Below, piece by piece: positions 19,212 to 27,997 of a stretch of 64,000 bases of DNA. A program made the position numbers and the translations under genes. The notes below the pieces were generated by a model. It had not been told where the DNA came from. It saw nothing but the letters and a program-made list of their open reading frames with translations, and did not search any database. Positions within the stretch are counted from its first letter, which is position 1. Each line of letters begins with the position of its first letter. Source of the DNA: Compostibacillus humi (GTDB lineage Bacteria; Bacillota; Bacilli; Bacillales; Amphibacillaceae); contig NZ_BMEV01000006.1 in assembly GCF_014637175.1 (NCBI RefSeq), positions 16,984 to 80,983 on the forward strand, given 5' to 3'.

Positions 19212-20559
19212 CTTTTTTCCTCCTCGCTAAGCCCATAGCAAATATTCCAAAGAGAACGAAACTTGCATATCCGTAAATGCCGCTCCAATTGACGGCAAAA
19301 GCTGATTCATCCTTTTTTCCGGTCTTTAAAAAGTCCACTTCAATGTTCGACGGGTTTACTAACGGATGTTCATCAACGATAAACTGTTCAGAAGGAATCG
19401 GAACATATTTTTCGATTGTATTCCAAAGCTGAATAGCCGGACTTCCAGTGAAAATTTGCAAATGGGGCTCCTTCTTCGTCATGTGATAAAATACGTCCCC
19501 GCTTTTGTATGCAAAGTCATTCACTTTGTCCTGGTCCAAATCAATGGCGCGCAAGTTATCCCAATAATTTCCGAAATCATCCCACGTAAAGGAGTTTTCA
19601 TTTTCCTTGTCAGATATGACTTGCTGATTATTGCCGATAAATTGATTTAAACTAATTAAATTATTGATAGATGCTTCTGCCATTTCTAAACCTGTATCAT
19701 TTTTCCTGATGATGTTGGAGACGATATTGTTATTTTGAGCGTTTTCCAAATAAATTCCTTTATTATTCCTTTCCATGACATTTTGTGAAATGGTCGAGTA
19801 AAAGGTATCAAAGATGAACATTCCCGCTCCGTTTACGGTCCGGTTGTCATGCAAGTAATTGTCCTTTATTCGCACGTAGTAGCTTTGCATGATCATCAGC
19901 CCGTTCCGGCTTTCGGAAATATCGTTTTGGCTGATGACGATATCTTCCGAGTCCATCGTATGAACTCCGTATCGCGCTTTGCGAATATAATTGTTCGTAA
20001 TGGCACAAAGGTCGGAAAAGGAAATATAGACCCCGTCATTCGTGTCGTACATAATGTTTTCGGAGACGATGGCAGAAGGCGCTTCGATTAAATAAACGCC
20101 AAATCCTTTATGAACATTTCCCCGAAAGCTGGACATCATATTGTTTGTAATTTCATTGCCATAACCGTCTTTTACCATCACGCCATGGAACACATCGTAT
20201 ATCCGGTTTCCGGTTACTTTATTCCGGTTGGAACGGATATAAATCCCCGCATTTTGCGTCCCGCCGCCTTCAATTTCCAAATTTTCGATGACGACATCAT
20301 CGGCGTTGACCGTAATGACATTTCCTTCCGGCGGGCCTATCACTTTTGCCCCCGTCTCGCCAATCAGGGCAATCGTTTTATCGATAGAAAAATTCCCTTC
20401 GTAGACCCCAGCTTCCAATACGACGGTATCTCCTTTTTCCGCTTCGTCCAGCACTTTCTGAAGGTTCATCCCTTCCTGAACGGTGATCTCTTTTGCTGCA
20501 GCTTCCCCGGCGAAAAAAAAGGTGATGATCATCAGCAAAAAGATTTTTCTGTATTTCAT
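19201..20559 (-). CDS. nosD: Copper-maturation beta-helix protein NosD
   Basis: A 452-residue exported protein. A cleavable-looking signal peptide (residues 1-22, ending AAA-KE) is followed by a right-handed parallel beta-helix of CASH/NosD repeats (about 50-310), with recurrent N-x-(I/V)-x-x-N turns. The C-terminus has one transmembrane anchor (YGYASFVLFGIFAMGLA) and a charged tail. NosD acts with NosF and NosY in copper-enzyme maturation outside the membrane. The ATG at 20559 has AGAGGTGAG upstream; the longer ORF to 20649 lacks one. It follows nirK by about 100 bp. Confidence 0.9.
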   Translation of the reverse strand: MKYRKIFLLMIITFFFAGEAAAKEITVQEGMNLQKVLDEAEKGDTVVLEAGVYEGNFSIDKTIALIGETGAKVIGPPEGNVITVNADDVVIENLEIEGGGTQNAGIYIRSNRNKVTGNRIYDVFHGVMVKDGYGNEITNNMMSSFRGNVHKGFGVYLIEAPSAIVSENIMYDTNDGVYISFSDLCAITNNYIRKARYGVHTMDSEDIVISQNDISESRNGLMIMQSYYVRIKDNYLHDNRTVNGAGMFIFDTFYSTISQNVMERNNKGIYLENAQNNNIVSNIIRKNDTGLEMAEASINNLISLNQFIGNNQQVISDKENENSFTWDDFGNYWDNLRAIDLDQDKVNDFAYKSGDVFYHMTKKEPHLQIFTGSPAIQLWNTIEKYVPIPSEQFIVDEHPLVNPSNIEVDFLKTGKKDESAFAVNWSGIYGYASFVLFGIFAMGLARRKKDED

Positions 20560-20661
20560 GTACTCACCTCTAAGTTCGTACTCCCCGATATGCGGATGAT
20601 GCTTTTGAACCGGAGTTCTTAAACTGCCAGCCCAAAAGCATCGTTCCAAGCATGTCCCTTA

Positions 20662-21729
20662 TTAGTGGCTCATCGTAGCCTTGCCGTCATCTTCTCCTGT
20701 TTCCGTAACTTTAAGGATTCCCGATGCGCCCATTTGCGCGTGTTCAAATTGGTGAGTAACGAATGGATAGCTTCCCACTTCCGTTACAACAAATTCTACT
20801 ACTGCACCGCCGCTGGCAGGAAGCTGTACTGTCTGCATTCCCTTCATATGGTTATACGGGTTTCCGTCGATGTACACATCTTCAAATACGGTACCAACGA
20901 CGTGGAAGGAGCTTACTTCGTTCGGTCCAACGTTATTGACATAGATGCGGACTCTTTCACCGACTTTAGCTAACAATGGTTCGTCTTTTAAGGTAAACGT
21001 ATCGCCATTCGTATTACGGTCGCCATCTTTTAAAGCTTTTGTCGAGAATACGACGTAGTTCGGCTCGCCATAGGTGAAATCTTCTAAATCATTGTAGTCA
21101 TACCATTCGTTTTGAATCAGAACATATTCTCTGTCTACGAGATCATCGGTCGGATAGCCATCTTTCGGTTTGACGATAATCGTGCCGTGCATTCCGTTCG
21201 CAATGTGGGATAATGTCGGGTTTGTACCACAGTGATACATGAACACTCCCGGATTATTTGCCGGATAAGTAAATGTACCTGTTTCATCCGGTTCTACGTT
21301 TGCAAAGCCTTTCGATGGAGCTGTGTGTACCGCGTGGAAGTCCATACTGTGCGGAATGGCCGGGTCCATGTTTTTCAATGTGAAATTAATGACGTCTCCT
21401 TCTTCAACGACTACGAGCGGTCCAGGCACTTCGCCGTTAAATGTCCACGCTTTATAAAACTCCCCTGGCGCGATTTCAATGTCCGTAATTTGTGCCGTCA
21501 TTTCTACGTTTACTTCGTTTTCTCCGACTCGTTCAATTTTGATCGGTGTCGGTTCTTGATTTAAGCCTTGATGCGGTTTAATCACCTCTGGTTCCTTCTT
21601 TTCTTCGGCAGCAACAACATTATCTTCTGCCTCTTTTTGTTCTGCCTCAGGATCAGCCGTTCCACATCCAGCCAACAATACGGAAATACTCAACGCTCCA
21701 ACAACCGCCATTTTCAACACTTTGTTCAT
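20662..21729 (-). CDS. nirK: Copper-containing nitrite reductase, lipoprotein type
   Basis: A 355-residue NirK reducing nitrite to nitric oxide on the outer face of the membrane. The signal peptide ends in LLAGC (Cys22). Two cupredoxin domains carry all ligands: type 1 copper H127, C167, H175 and M180; type 2 copper H132, H166 and H326; and the catalytic pair D130 and H276. The loop HCGTNPTLSHIANGM and the short HQFEHAQMG segment match the Gram-positive group known from Geobacillus. It heads an operon with nosD-L-Y-F and is probably induced by Fnr without oxygen. Confidence 0.93.
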   Translation of the reverse strand: MNKVLKMAVVGALSISVLLAGCGTADPEAEQKEAEDNVVAAEEKKEPEVIKPHQGLNQEPTPIKIERVGENEVNVEMTAQITDIEIAPGEFYKAWTFNGEVPGPLVVVEEGDVINFTLKNMDPAIPHSMDFHAVHTAPSKGFANVEPDETGTFTYPANNPGVFMYHCGTNPTLSHIANGMHGTIIVKPKDGYPTDDLVDREYVLIQNEWYDYNDLEDFTYGEPNYVVFSTKALKDGDRNTNGDTFTLKDEPLLAKVGERVRIYVNNVGPNEVSSFHVVGTVFEDVYIDGNPYNHMKGMQTVQLPASGGAVVEFVVTEVGSYPFVTHQFEHAQMGASGILKVTETGEDDGKATMSH

Positions 21730-21867
21730 CCTGCCTTCACTCCTTAATCATTTTTTAAGAAAATTATGAGTGCTGCGTTTCTGTTTCATATAAAGAGATA
21801 TTTTTCTGCAATTTGGTAAAGATAAGATAGTTTTTTATTTTTTTAGTATTATCTTATCTTCACTTAC

Positions 21868-21910
21868 AGTTTACTTTGTGAAGAAGTAAGCAAGTGTGAT
21901 TTCTATCACT
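21868..21910 (-). promoter_or_regulatory. FNR-dependent nirK promoter
   Basis: TGTGA-N6-TCACT at 21895-21910 matches the FNR consensus with one mismatch. Its centre is 32 bp from the centre of a -10 like TAAACT (minus strand, 21868-21873). That places the box near -41.5 for a start around 21861, the class II FNR arrangement. Confidence 0.7.
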
Positions 21911-22002
21911 TAAATCATGTTAATTTCTGAACAAAGTGTGACAAGGAATATTAATAGCAAAAATACGGTTTTTACTCTATTTATAGTGGAAATGTTATAT
22001 AT

Positions 22003-22016
22003 AGAAAGCGCTTTCA
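22003..22016. promoter_or_regulatory. CcpA cre site upstream of nirK
   Basis: AGAAAGCGCTTTCA matches the ideal cre palindrome TGAAAGCGCTTTCA at 13 of 14 positions. It lies between FNR-type boxes and suggests carbon catabolite control of the nitrite reductase operon. Confidence 0.65.
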
Positions 22017-22029
22017 CTAACCTTTATAT

Positions 22030-22045
22030 TGTGAAGTATTTCACT
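22030..22045. promoter_or_regulatory. FNR-type box 2
   Basis: TGTGA-AGTATT-TCACT, a near-perfect FNR/CRP-class palindrome, 135 bp upstream of box 1. Confidence 0.6.
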
Positions 22046-22063
22046 TGTAATTGTGTAATAATT

Positions 22064-22079
22064 AGTGATATAAATCACA
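22064..22079. promoter_or_regulatory. FNR-type box 3
   Basis: AGTGA-TATAAA-TCACA, centred 34 bp upstream of box 2. All three boxes lie in the nirK leader region and none overlaps a gene. Confidence 0.6.
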
Positions 22080-22095
22080 AAGGCCAATTATTGCA

Positions 22096-22132
22096 CAAAA
22101 AATCGCCTTTGGGGATTTTATCCCAAAAGCGA
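22096..22132 (-). terminator. Terminator of the glutaminase-like gene
   Basis: The minus-strand stem TCGCTTTTGGGAT / TCCCCAAAGGCGA has slight mispairing and is followed by TTTTTT. It overlaps the stop codon and insulates the nirK regulatory region. Confidence 0.75.
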
Positions 22133-22810
22133 CATGATACTTTTCCTTTCCTCGCGAAGGCGGACCCCGATTTCCTTTATAGTGATTGACTGCCGGGAAA
22201 TCACACAGACGTGGGATGGGGGAAGCTGATAAATATACATGTAAGGGGTCAGAAAATGGGTTTCATCCATACCAGCGCTGGCAATCACTTGATAATGCTT
22301 ATTTGCTCTTTTTTCAATGTAAGGCAATGTAAACAATGGTTCAATCCGGGAACTGCAGGCAAAACGCCGGGAATCATGATAAAAGTAGAGACTGTTTTTT
22401 TCTGCTTTGTTCCGGACGGCAAAAATTTTCTGTTCTTTCTCATCATAAATGACGAAGGAAAAACTGCCTTCTGCTAAGCGTGCAGCGTCAACACCAAATT
22501 TCTCATACAGACGAAGAAGTATTTCCCCATCTTGAACGGAATCAGTTATGCGCAGTTTGCGCAAAAGCATTTTTCTGTTGGCGAGACGGATTTTTCCGGT
22601 TATGACAAGACCGTTTTCCCGATCTTCAATCGGCATAACCTCCTCATCATTTGCCGTCCATTGTTTCTGGTAGCCTAAAAAGGCATTGTGCCGCTGCCAC
22701 AACATGCCTTGTTCCAGCGGTGACTGCTGCAATGCTTTCATTAGCCGGTATCCGTAATCGCCAGGTATTCTCTCTTCGTGAAAATGAACGATTCCCGCAA
22801 AATCTTCCAC
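22118..22810 (-). CDS. Stand-alone class II glutaminase-like domain lacking the catalytic Cys
   Basis: A 230-residue protein resembling the N-terminal glutaminase domain of AsnB-type asparagine synthetases: AGIVHF near the start, DGEILLRLYEKFGVDAARLAEGSFSFVIYD in the middle (split here by reading, residues ~96-125) and a strand with SSRIEPLF. The usual Met-Cys-Gly N-terminus is replaced by MEDFAG, so the nucleophile is missing, and no synthetase domain follows. Similar N-terminal domains occur in lasso-peptide cyclases, but no such cluster is present. It may be a ligand-binding or structural remnant; the function is unknown. Confidence 0.65.
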   Translation of the reverse strand: MEDFAGIVHFHEERIPGDYGYRLMKALQQSPLEQGMLWQRHNAFLGYQKQWTANDEEVMPIEDRENGLVITGKIRLANRKMLLRKLRITDSVQDGEILLRLYEKFGVDAARLAEGSFSFVIYDEKEQKIFAVRNKAEKNSLYFYHDSRRFACSSRIEPLFTLPYIEKRANKHYQVIASAGMDETHFLTPYMYIYQLPPSHVCVISRQSITIKEIGVRLREERKSIMSLLG

Positions 22811-23072
22811 TATATTATTCTCCCCTTTATCCTCATCATTTCCTGCACAATGAAAATCTTGTACTTCCTAATAGCTATTCTTTTTTATGAGATGTTATGA
22901 TTGTTTCTATTTTAAAGAACATATCGTTCTATATATAGTACTATAATTCATTATAACGAACAAACTTGGAAAAAGAAACTAGAAATCAAAAATTGGACGA
23001 TGCAGGGAAAAAACTTTATGATTACTTATAAAGGTAAACGTGAATATTTCTATTGTTAAAGGAGAGAATAGG

Positions 23073-24089
23073 TTGACTTCCTATCAAGTTCGCAAGTTCC
23101 AGCAAATTCCGATTTCAATTTTAGACTTGGCGCCGGTAAAAGAAGGCAGTGATGCAGGGGAATCCTTTAAGGAAAGTGTTCAGCTCGCCCAGCAGGCGGA
23201 AAAATGGGGATTCCATCGTTATTGGTTTGCCGAGCATCATAATATGCCCGGGGTTGCCAGTTCCGCCACGTCCATACTTATCGGTCATATTGCTGCCCAT
23301 ACGAAAGCGATTCGGGTCGGGGCAGGAGGGGTTATGCTGCCTAACCATGCCCCTTACATTGTTGCCGAACAATTCGGCACCTTGGAAACACTTTTTCCGA
23401 ACCGCATTGATTTAGGGTTAGGGCGGGCTCCAGGGACAGATCAGGCGACCGCCTTTGCCTTAAGACGAACATTACATGTCGGTCCGGAAGATTTCCCAAT
23501 GCTGGTGAACGAACTTCAAGACTATTTCTCGAAGGAGCCAGTATCAAGGGTGCGAGCGATTCCCGGCCAAGGATTGGAAGTTCCGATTTGGCTATTAGGT
23601 TCCAGCGACTATAGTGCAAGACTTGCCGCTCAAAAAGGATTGCCTTTTTCCTTTGCCAGCCATTTTGCGCCGGCGTATTTGCTTCCGGCATTGCAGCTGT
23701 ACCGGGAAGGATTCCAGCCGTCTGCCGCACTGGATAAGCCGTATGCGATGGTTGCCGTGAATGTCATCGCTGCCGATACAGATGAAAAGGCAGAAAAAAT
23801 TGCCACCTCCCTGTACCAGCAATTTTTAAATTTAATCCGGGGCGTCGAAAGCAAATTGCTGCCGCCGACAGATTCGATGGACAACATTTGGACACCGATG
23901 GAAAGGGAACAGGTGAAAAAATCCCTTAATCCGTTAACAACGATTGTCGGCAGCAAAGAAACGGTACGGCAAGGTTTAGAAAAAATTATCGAAATGACCG
24001 GGGCTGACGAATTAATTGTCGGTTCACAAATTTACCATTTGGAAGACCGGCTGCGTTCCCTGGAAATCCTTGCCGAATTAATGGAATAA
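23073..24089 (+). CDS. Luciferase-like flavin monooxygenase
   Basis: A 338-residue bacterial-luciferase family oxidoreductase (alkanal monooxygenase-like, YceB/YhbW group). Family landmarks are the N-terminal LDLAPV segment, [32 protein letters not shown] and [10 protein letters not shown]. Such proteins use FMNH2 and oxygen; the substrate is unknown. The start is a TTG at 23073 with AAAGGAGAG 6-7 nt upstream, giving the family's usual N-terminus; the ORF extends to a GTG at 23040 without a good signal. It is monocistronic, ending at a terminator. Confidence 0.86.
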   Translation: MTSYQVRKFQQIPISILDLAPVKEGSDAGESFKESVQLAQQAEKWGFHRYWFAEHHNMPGVASSATSILIGHIAAHTKAIRVGAGGVMLPNHAPYIVAEQFGTLETLFPNRIDLGLGRAPGTDQATAFALRRTLHVGPEDFPMLVNELQDYFSKEPVSRVRAIPGQGLEVPIWLLGSSDYSARLAAQKGLPFSFASHFAPAYLLPALQLYREGFQPSAALDKPYAMVAVNVIAADTDEKAEKIATSLYQQFLNLIRGVESKLLPPTDSMDNIWTPMEREQVKKSLNPLTTIVGSKETVRQGLEKIIEMTGADELIVGSQIYHLEDRLRSLEILAELME

Positions 24090-24137
24090 CGATAATCACC
24101 CCGTTTTTCATAGAATTACATCCATGATACGTCACTT

Positions 24138-24170
24138 AAAAAGTCACTCTATTAAACAGGGTGGCTTTTT
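24138..24170 (+). terminator. Terminator of the luciferase-like gene
   Basis: The stem AAAAAGTCACTC / GGGTGGCTTTTT is 12 bp including two G-U pairs and ends in a T-run. Confidence 0.75.
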
Positions 24171-24274
24171 CCATAGGGCTATTTCGGCAAAAAGAGCAGC
24201 CTTTGATGCAAGATGACGTCTTTACGAATGCACTAATCATCGAACAAAGAAACGAATAATTGGAGATGTTGCCA

Positions 24275-25186
24275 TTGGCTAATAAACATACATATCTCAT
24301 CCTTACCATTTTAATGATGATTTGGGGCTTTAACGTTTCTGCCATTAAAATCCTTGTAGAGCAGTTTACGCCCATTGCCGTCACTTCCATAAGGGTGCTG
24401 ATTGCCGGAATTACGGCATTTGTATACCTCAGTCTGATCGGTGTCGTCCGCCTGCCGAAAAAAAAGGAATGGGGCTATATTTTGGGCGGTACGATTTTTA
24501 ATGTCGTCTGTCACCATTTTTTCATTGCGGAAGGATTAATAAGGACTTCTGCTGCGAATGCGGGACTGATTTTAGGATTAGGCCCTTTAATCACAGTCGT
24601 TTTATCTATGATTCTATTAAAACAGCGGCCATCCTTTTTTCGGCTATTCGGGTTTATCATCGGACTGATTGGTGTCAGCATTACCGTGCTGGCCGGCACT
24701 TCCGGCGTTGGAGGAAACTGGCGCGGTGATTTGTTCGTACTGTCCGCGATTCTGTCACAGGCTTTCAGTTTTATTTTAATTAAGAAGGCAGCCCAATCGA
24801 TGGATACTCGGCTGCTCACCGGATATATGACCACCTTCGGCGCATTCATTTTGGCTGCCCTAAGTTTATGGAAGGAACCGGGAGGATTTGGCTCGCTGGC
24901 AAACATAAATCTTCCCCTGTTGGGAATATTGCTGTTTTCCGCTATCATCGCTACCGGATTCGGCCATATAATATATAATTATTCTATCGGAAAAATTGGA
25001 CCGAGCGAGACGTCGATTTTTCTAAATTTAAACACGTTCTTTTCCCTCGTCGGTGCCGTTCTGTTTTTACAGGAAACCTTTCTCCCTGCCCACCTGTTTG
25101 GGCTTTTGTTCATCGTCTCCGGAGTACTGCTAGGTTCCGGCGGGCTGGAAGCCTGGCTTATCCAGCGGAAAAGGAAAAGAGTGTAA
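24275..25186 (+). CDS. EamA/DMT family transporter
   Basis: A 303-residue drug/metabolite transporter with ten membrane helices arranged as two EamA repeats (about residues 8-135 and 150-290). The first repeat contains MMIWGFNVSAIKIL and ITVVLSMILLKQRPS; the second contains TSIFLNLNTFFSLVGAVLFLQE. These are the two paired hallmarks of the family. It probably exports amino acids or metabolites. The TTG at 24275 is preferred because TGGAG lies 9 nt upstream; the ATG at 24266 directly abuts that site. A Nudix gene follows 45 bp later, probably in the same transcript. Confidence 0.83.
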   Translation: MANKHTYLILTILMMIWGFNVSAIKILVEQFTPIAVTSIRVLIAGITAFVYLSLIGVVRLPKKKEWGYILGGTIFNVVCHHFFIAEGLIRTSAANAGLILGLGPLITVVLSMILLKQRPSFFRLFGFIIGLIGVSITVLAGTSGVGGNWRGDLFVLSAILSQAFSFILIKKAAQSMDTRLLTGYMTTFGAFILAALSLWKEPGGFGSLANINLPLLGILLFSAIIATGFGHIIYNYSIGKIGPSETSIFLNLNTFFSLVGAVLFLQETFLPAHLFGLLFIVSGVLLGSGGLEAWLIQRKRKRV

Positions 25187-25230
25187 TTTGAAGAACTTTC
25201 TCGGAATCAAACTATTTGGAGGTGGAGGAA

Positions 25231-25863
25231 ATGGATATTGCCAAACTATTGCGCACATTTCAAGCGCGGAAACGGAAAATAATGGGGACAGAAAACTACC
25301 GGAAGTCGGCCGTATTAATCCCATTATTGGAGAAAGATGGAGAAATTCATATTTTGTTTCAAGTGCGGTCATTACATCTCCATAGCCAGCCGGGGGATAT
25401 TTGTTTTCCGGGCGGAAGAATCGAAAAAACAGACGGCGGACCGGAAGATTGCGCCATTCGGGAAACCTCGGAAGAACTGGGAATTCCTCCATCATCCATT
25501 GCCGATGTGATTCCTTTTGACTATATCGTATCGGACAGCGGGCGGATGATTTTCCCATACATCGGCAGAATCGTTCATCCGGAAAAAATTAAACCGAATG
25601 AAGCCGAGGTTGCCGAGACTTTCACCGTCCCTTTACAGTACCTCCTGAATACCGAACCGAAAATGTATAAAGTTCATTTGCAAGTTCTTCCGGAAAAAGA
25701 CTTTCCTTACCATTGGATTCACGGCGGAAAGGATTACCAGTGGGGAAAACGAAGCATTGATGAACTTTTTTATCCGTACGAAGATAAAGTGATTTGGGGG
25801 TTAACAGCAAAAATTCTCACTTACTTTTTGCAGGAAATCAAGGAGAATCAGGATAATAAATAA
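25231..25863 (+). CDS. Nudix hydrolase, CoA pyrophosphatase type
   Basis: A 210-residue Nudix enzyme of the NudL/YeaB class, which splits coenzyme A and its derivatives to 3',5'-ADP and phosphopantetheine. The Nudix box (G-x5-E-x7-RE-x-x-EE-x-G) occurs within GGRIEKTDGGPEDCAIRETS and the adjoining EELGI, and the CoA-specific stretch HSQPGDICFPGG lies just before it. GGAGG precedes the ATG at 25231; two upstream in-frame ATG/GTG codons lack spacing. It ends at a bidirectional terminator shared with the convergent helicase gene. Confidence 0.86.
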   Translation: MDIAKLLRTFQARKRKIMGTENYRKSAVLIPLLEKDGEIHILFQVRSLHLHSQPGDICFPGGRIEKTDGGPEDCAIRETSEELGIPPSSIADVIPFDYIVSDSGRMIFPYIGRIVHPEKIKPNEAEVAETFTVPLQYLLNTEPKMYKVHLQVLPEKDFPYHWIHGGKDYQWGKRSIDELFYPYEDKVIWGLTAKILTYFLQEIKENQDNK

Positions 25864-25891
25864 GGTGAAGGAGAAATCCTTCACCTTATTT
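25858..25891. terminator. Bidirectional terminator
   Basis: A perfect 15-bp stem (AAATAAGGTGAAGGA / TCCTTCACCTTATTT, GAAA loop) serves the Nudix gene and the convergent dinG-like gene. Confidence 0.92.
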
Positions 25892-27811
25892 CCATTTAAT
25901 GGCTTTAGGAAGAACATTTGCAATTTTTTCCCCATATCGTTCCCGTTCTTTTTCCGCAAACAGGAGATGCACTTCGCCTTTATCCCCCTTCGTGCGAATA
26001 AGGCGGCCGACTCCTTGGCGCAGCCGGAGCAGCATATAGGGAACGTCAATTTCCAGTTCCGGATTGTTTGCGTTTTTCCGTTTCGCTTTAAACACAGGAT
26101 CATCCGGCGGGAACGGCAAGGAAACAATAATCACTTGGGTTAGCGCCTCTCCCGGAACGTCCAGTCCTTCCCATAAATGACAGGCGCACAGAACAGCGGA
26201 AGAATCCTGCTGGAAGGTGCGAATCAGACCGCTAATTTCCCGGTCCCCTTCATAAAGCACCGGAAATGGCCAGTCCTTCTCTAACGCCCATTGGCGAAAT
26301 GCTTCCATTTCTTCCATCGAGGAAAACAGCACTAGCGAACTGCCGCCGTTATTGAGCAGCGCTTCTTCCGTCTTTTCCCACTTCTCCAGCTTGCTGCCGG
26401 TCGTATGGCCGAACAGTTCCATTTGGGTATCGTAATCAAAGGGGGAGTCGACGGAAAATGCATCAAACTTTTCAATTCCAAGGCTTGCTGCCAAATAGGA
26501 GAAATCTTTGTTTTCCGATAAGGTGGCAGATGAAAAAATAAAAGGAATATCGAGGGAAAACACTTTTTCTCTAAGCACGTCTTCCACTAATTGGGGCATC
26601 ATGACAAAGCTCGTGTTTTCGCCGTCCTCTTCCAGCCAGTAAATCCCTTCCTCTTCCTTCAGGAAAATAGACAAGCCATAGGAAAAGAACTCCAAATACT
26701 CTTCCGTCACTTTCAGCTGATATTCGTCCATCGTGTACATTTCGCCGTCAAACACCAGTTCTTCCAGCAGCTGCTGGACATACTTTTCCAATGTTCGGGC
26801 TGCGTCCATTAACTCCTTTGTCCTGGTAATTTCTTTCCGGTGGGAACCTTCGACTTTTTCCGCATGCTTTTCCAGCATGGCAAAAAAGCGCTCATTGGCG
26901 AACAAAATTTCATCTGCCAATATTAGCGACTGTTCCCGGACGTCCTGGCTGGAAAAACCCGAAAGGACGCTGTTTAACATTTCGAGATTGTAACGGTACG
27001 TTAGCCCTTTTTGCGCAGCAAATTCCAATAAATGGCCTTCATCAAAAATGACAGCACTTGCTTCCGGCAAAAGCGGAAGCTGGCCTTCCCGCTTCCTTGA
27101 TTCCTTCGTCCAAATATGCTCCATGAAAAAATCGTGGGAGCAGATAATCAGGTCTTTCGCATACCGGTAATATTCCCGCTGGAGAGTCTGGGCGCTGCGA
27201 TGGCGGAATTCACAGGTGGAACATTGCTGCAATGGGTCCCAGGCAATTGTATCCCATTTCTTGTTGTTTACCCACGGGTAGTCCTTCCGGTCGCCATACC
27301 GGTGAAATGCTTGCATGGAACTGCCGGATTCAAAGACGAAGGACGGAAGCTCGTCATACACTTTAATGATGTCTGGATCATCCGTCTCCTCAATAATTTT
27401 ATCGAGTTTCCGTACACAGACATACTGCTCCCTCGCTTTTGCCAGCCTGACGTCGACGGTAATTCCGAGGGCGCGCTCAATTTTTTCCAAATCTCCGTCT
27501 TTTTTCACCAATTGCTCAATCAACGTTTCATCTGCACAGGAAATAATCGCCGGTTTTCCTTTATACCGGGCATAGCAAATGGCGTATAACAAATAGACGA
27601 TCGTTTTTCCAGTGCCGACTCCGGCCTCCGCAAACATAACCGACCGCTGTTTAAATGCCTTTTCCAGCTGAAAGGCCATATAGATTTGTTCATCCCGAAG
27701 TTCGAAGCCTTTTTCCGGCAATATGTCGTAAAACACGTCTCCGATATATTCACTTAATCGCTGAAAAAAGTTTTCTTCTCTGGATATCGTAAATGGCAAT
27801 TTGTCTGTCAT
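25886..27811 (-). CDS. DinG/XPD-family ATP-dependent helicase
   Basis: A 641-residue superfamily 2 helicase of the DinG/YoaA class, unwinding DNA during repair. Walker A (AEAGVGTGKT) lies near residue 80. Four cysteines fitting the XPD-type iron-sulfur cluster are visible (YVCVRKLD, then QQCSTCEFR and LIICSHDF). The DEGH box (VIFDEGHLLEF) and C-terminal motifs (SSATLSENKDF, RLRQGVGRLIRT) are intact. The ATG at 27811 has AAGGGAG 6 nt upstream. It lacks the N-terminal exonuclease of the longer DinG form. Confidence 0.9.
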   Translation of the reverse strand: MTDKLPFTISREENFFQRLSEYIGDVFYDILPEKGFELRDEQIYMAFQLEKAFKQRSVMFAEAGVGTGKTIVYLLYAICYARYKGKPAIISCADETLIEQLVKKDGDLEKIERALGITVDVRLAKAREQYVCVRKLDKIIEETDDPDIIKVYDELPSFVFESGSSMQAFHRYGDRKDYPWVNNKKWDTIAWDPLQQCSTCEFRHRSAQTLQREYYRYAKDLIICSHDFFMEHIWTKESRKREGQLPLLPEASAVIFDEGHLLEFAAQKGLTYRYNLEMLNSVLSGFSSQDVREQSLILADEILFANERFFAMLEKHAEKVEGSHRKEITRTKELMDAARTLEKYVQQLLEELVFDGEMYTMDEYQLKVTEEYLEFFSYGLSIFLKEEEGIYWLEEDGENTSFVMMPQLVEDVLREKVFSLDIPFIFSSATLSENKDFSYLAASLGIEKFDAFSVDSPFDYDTQMELFGHTTGSKLEKWEKTEEALLNNGGSSLVLFSSMEEMEAFRQWALEKDWPFPVLYEGDREISGLIRTFQQDSSAVLCACHLWEGLDVPGEALTQVIIVSLPFPPDDPVFKAKRKNANNPELEIDVPYMLLRLRQGVGRLIRTKGDKGEVHLLFAEKERERYGEKIANVLPKAIKWK

Positions 27812-27941
27812 TGTAAACTCCCTTATTTCGTTATCATTCCCTCTTACATTACTATTTATCCCGCAATTTTTGCTTGCGGTCAACTTTAACTGCTGAAACC
27901 GGGCATGACGATAAATGATGAAAATGCCATTGCGATCCGAA

Positions 27942-27982
27942 ATCAGAAAGCCGATTTTCCTCCCCCCAAAGGAAAATCGGCT
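27942..27982 (-). terminator. Terminator of the CoA-transferase gene
   Basis: A perfect 12-bp stem (AGCCGATTTTCC / GGAAAATCGGCT, 10-nt loop) has a weak T-tract on the minus strand side. Confidence 0.65.
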
Positions 27983-27997
27983 ATAAAAATACCCCTT

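Noticed and set aside
21917..22189. 90-codon ORF on the plus strand in the nirK leader
   Set aside because: It has no ribosome-binding site, overlaps FNR and cre sites, and runs into the terminator and the antisense of the glutaminase-like gene.
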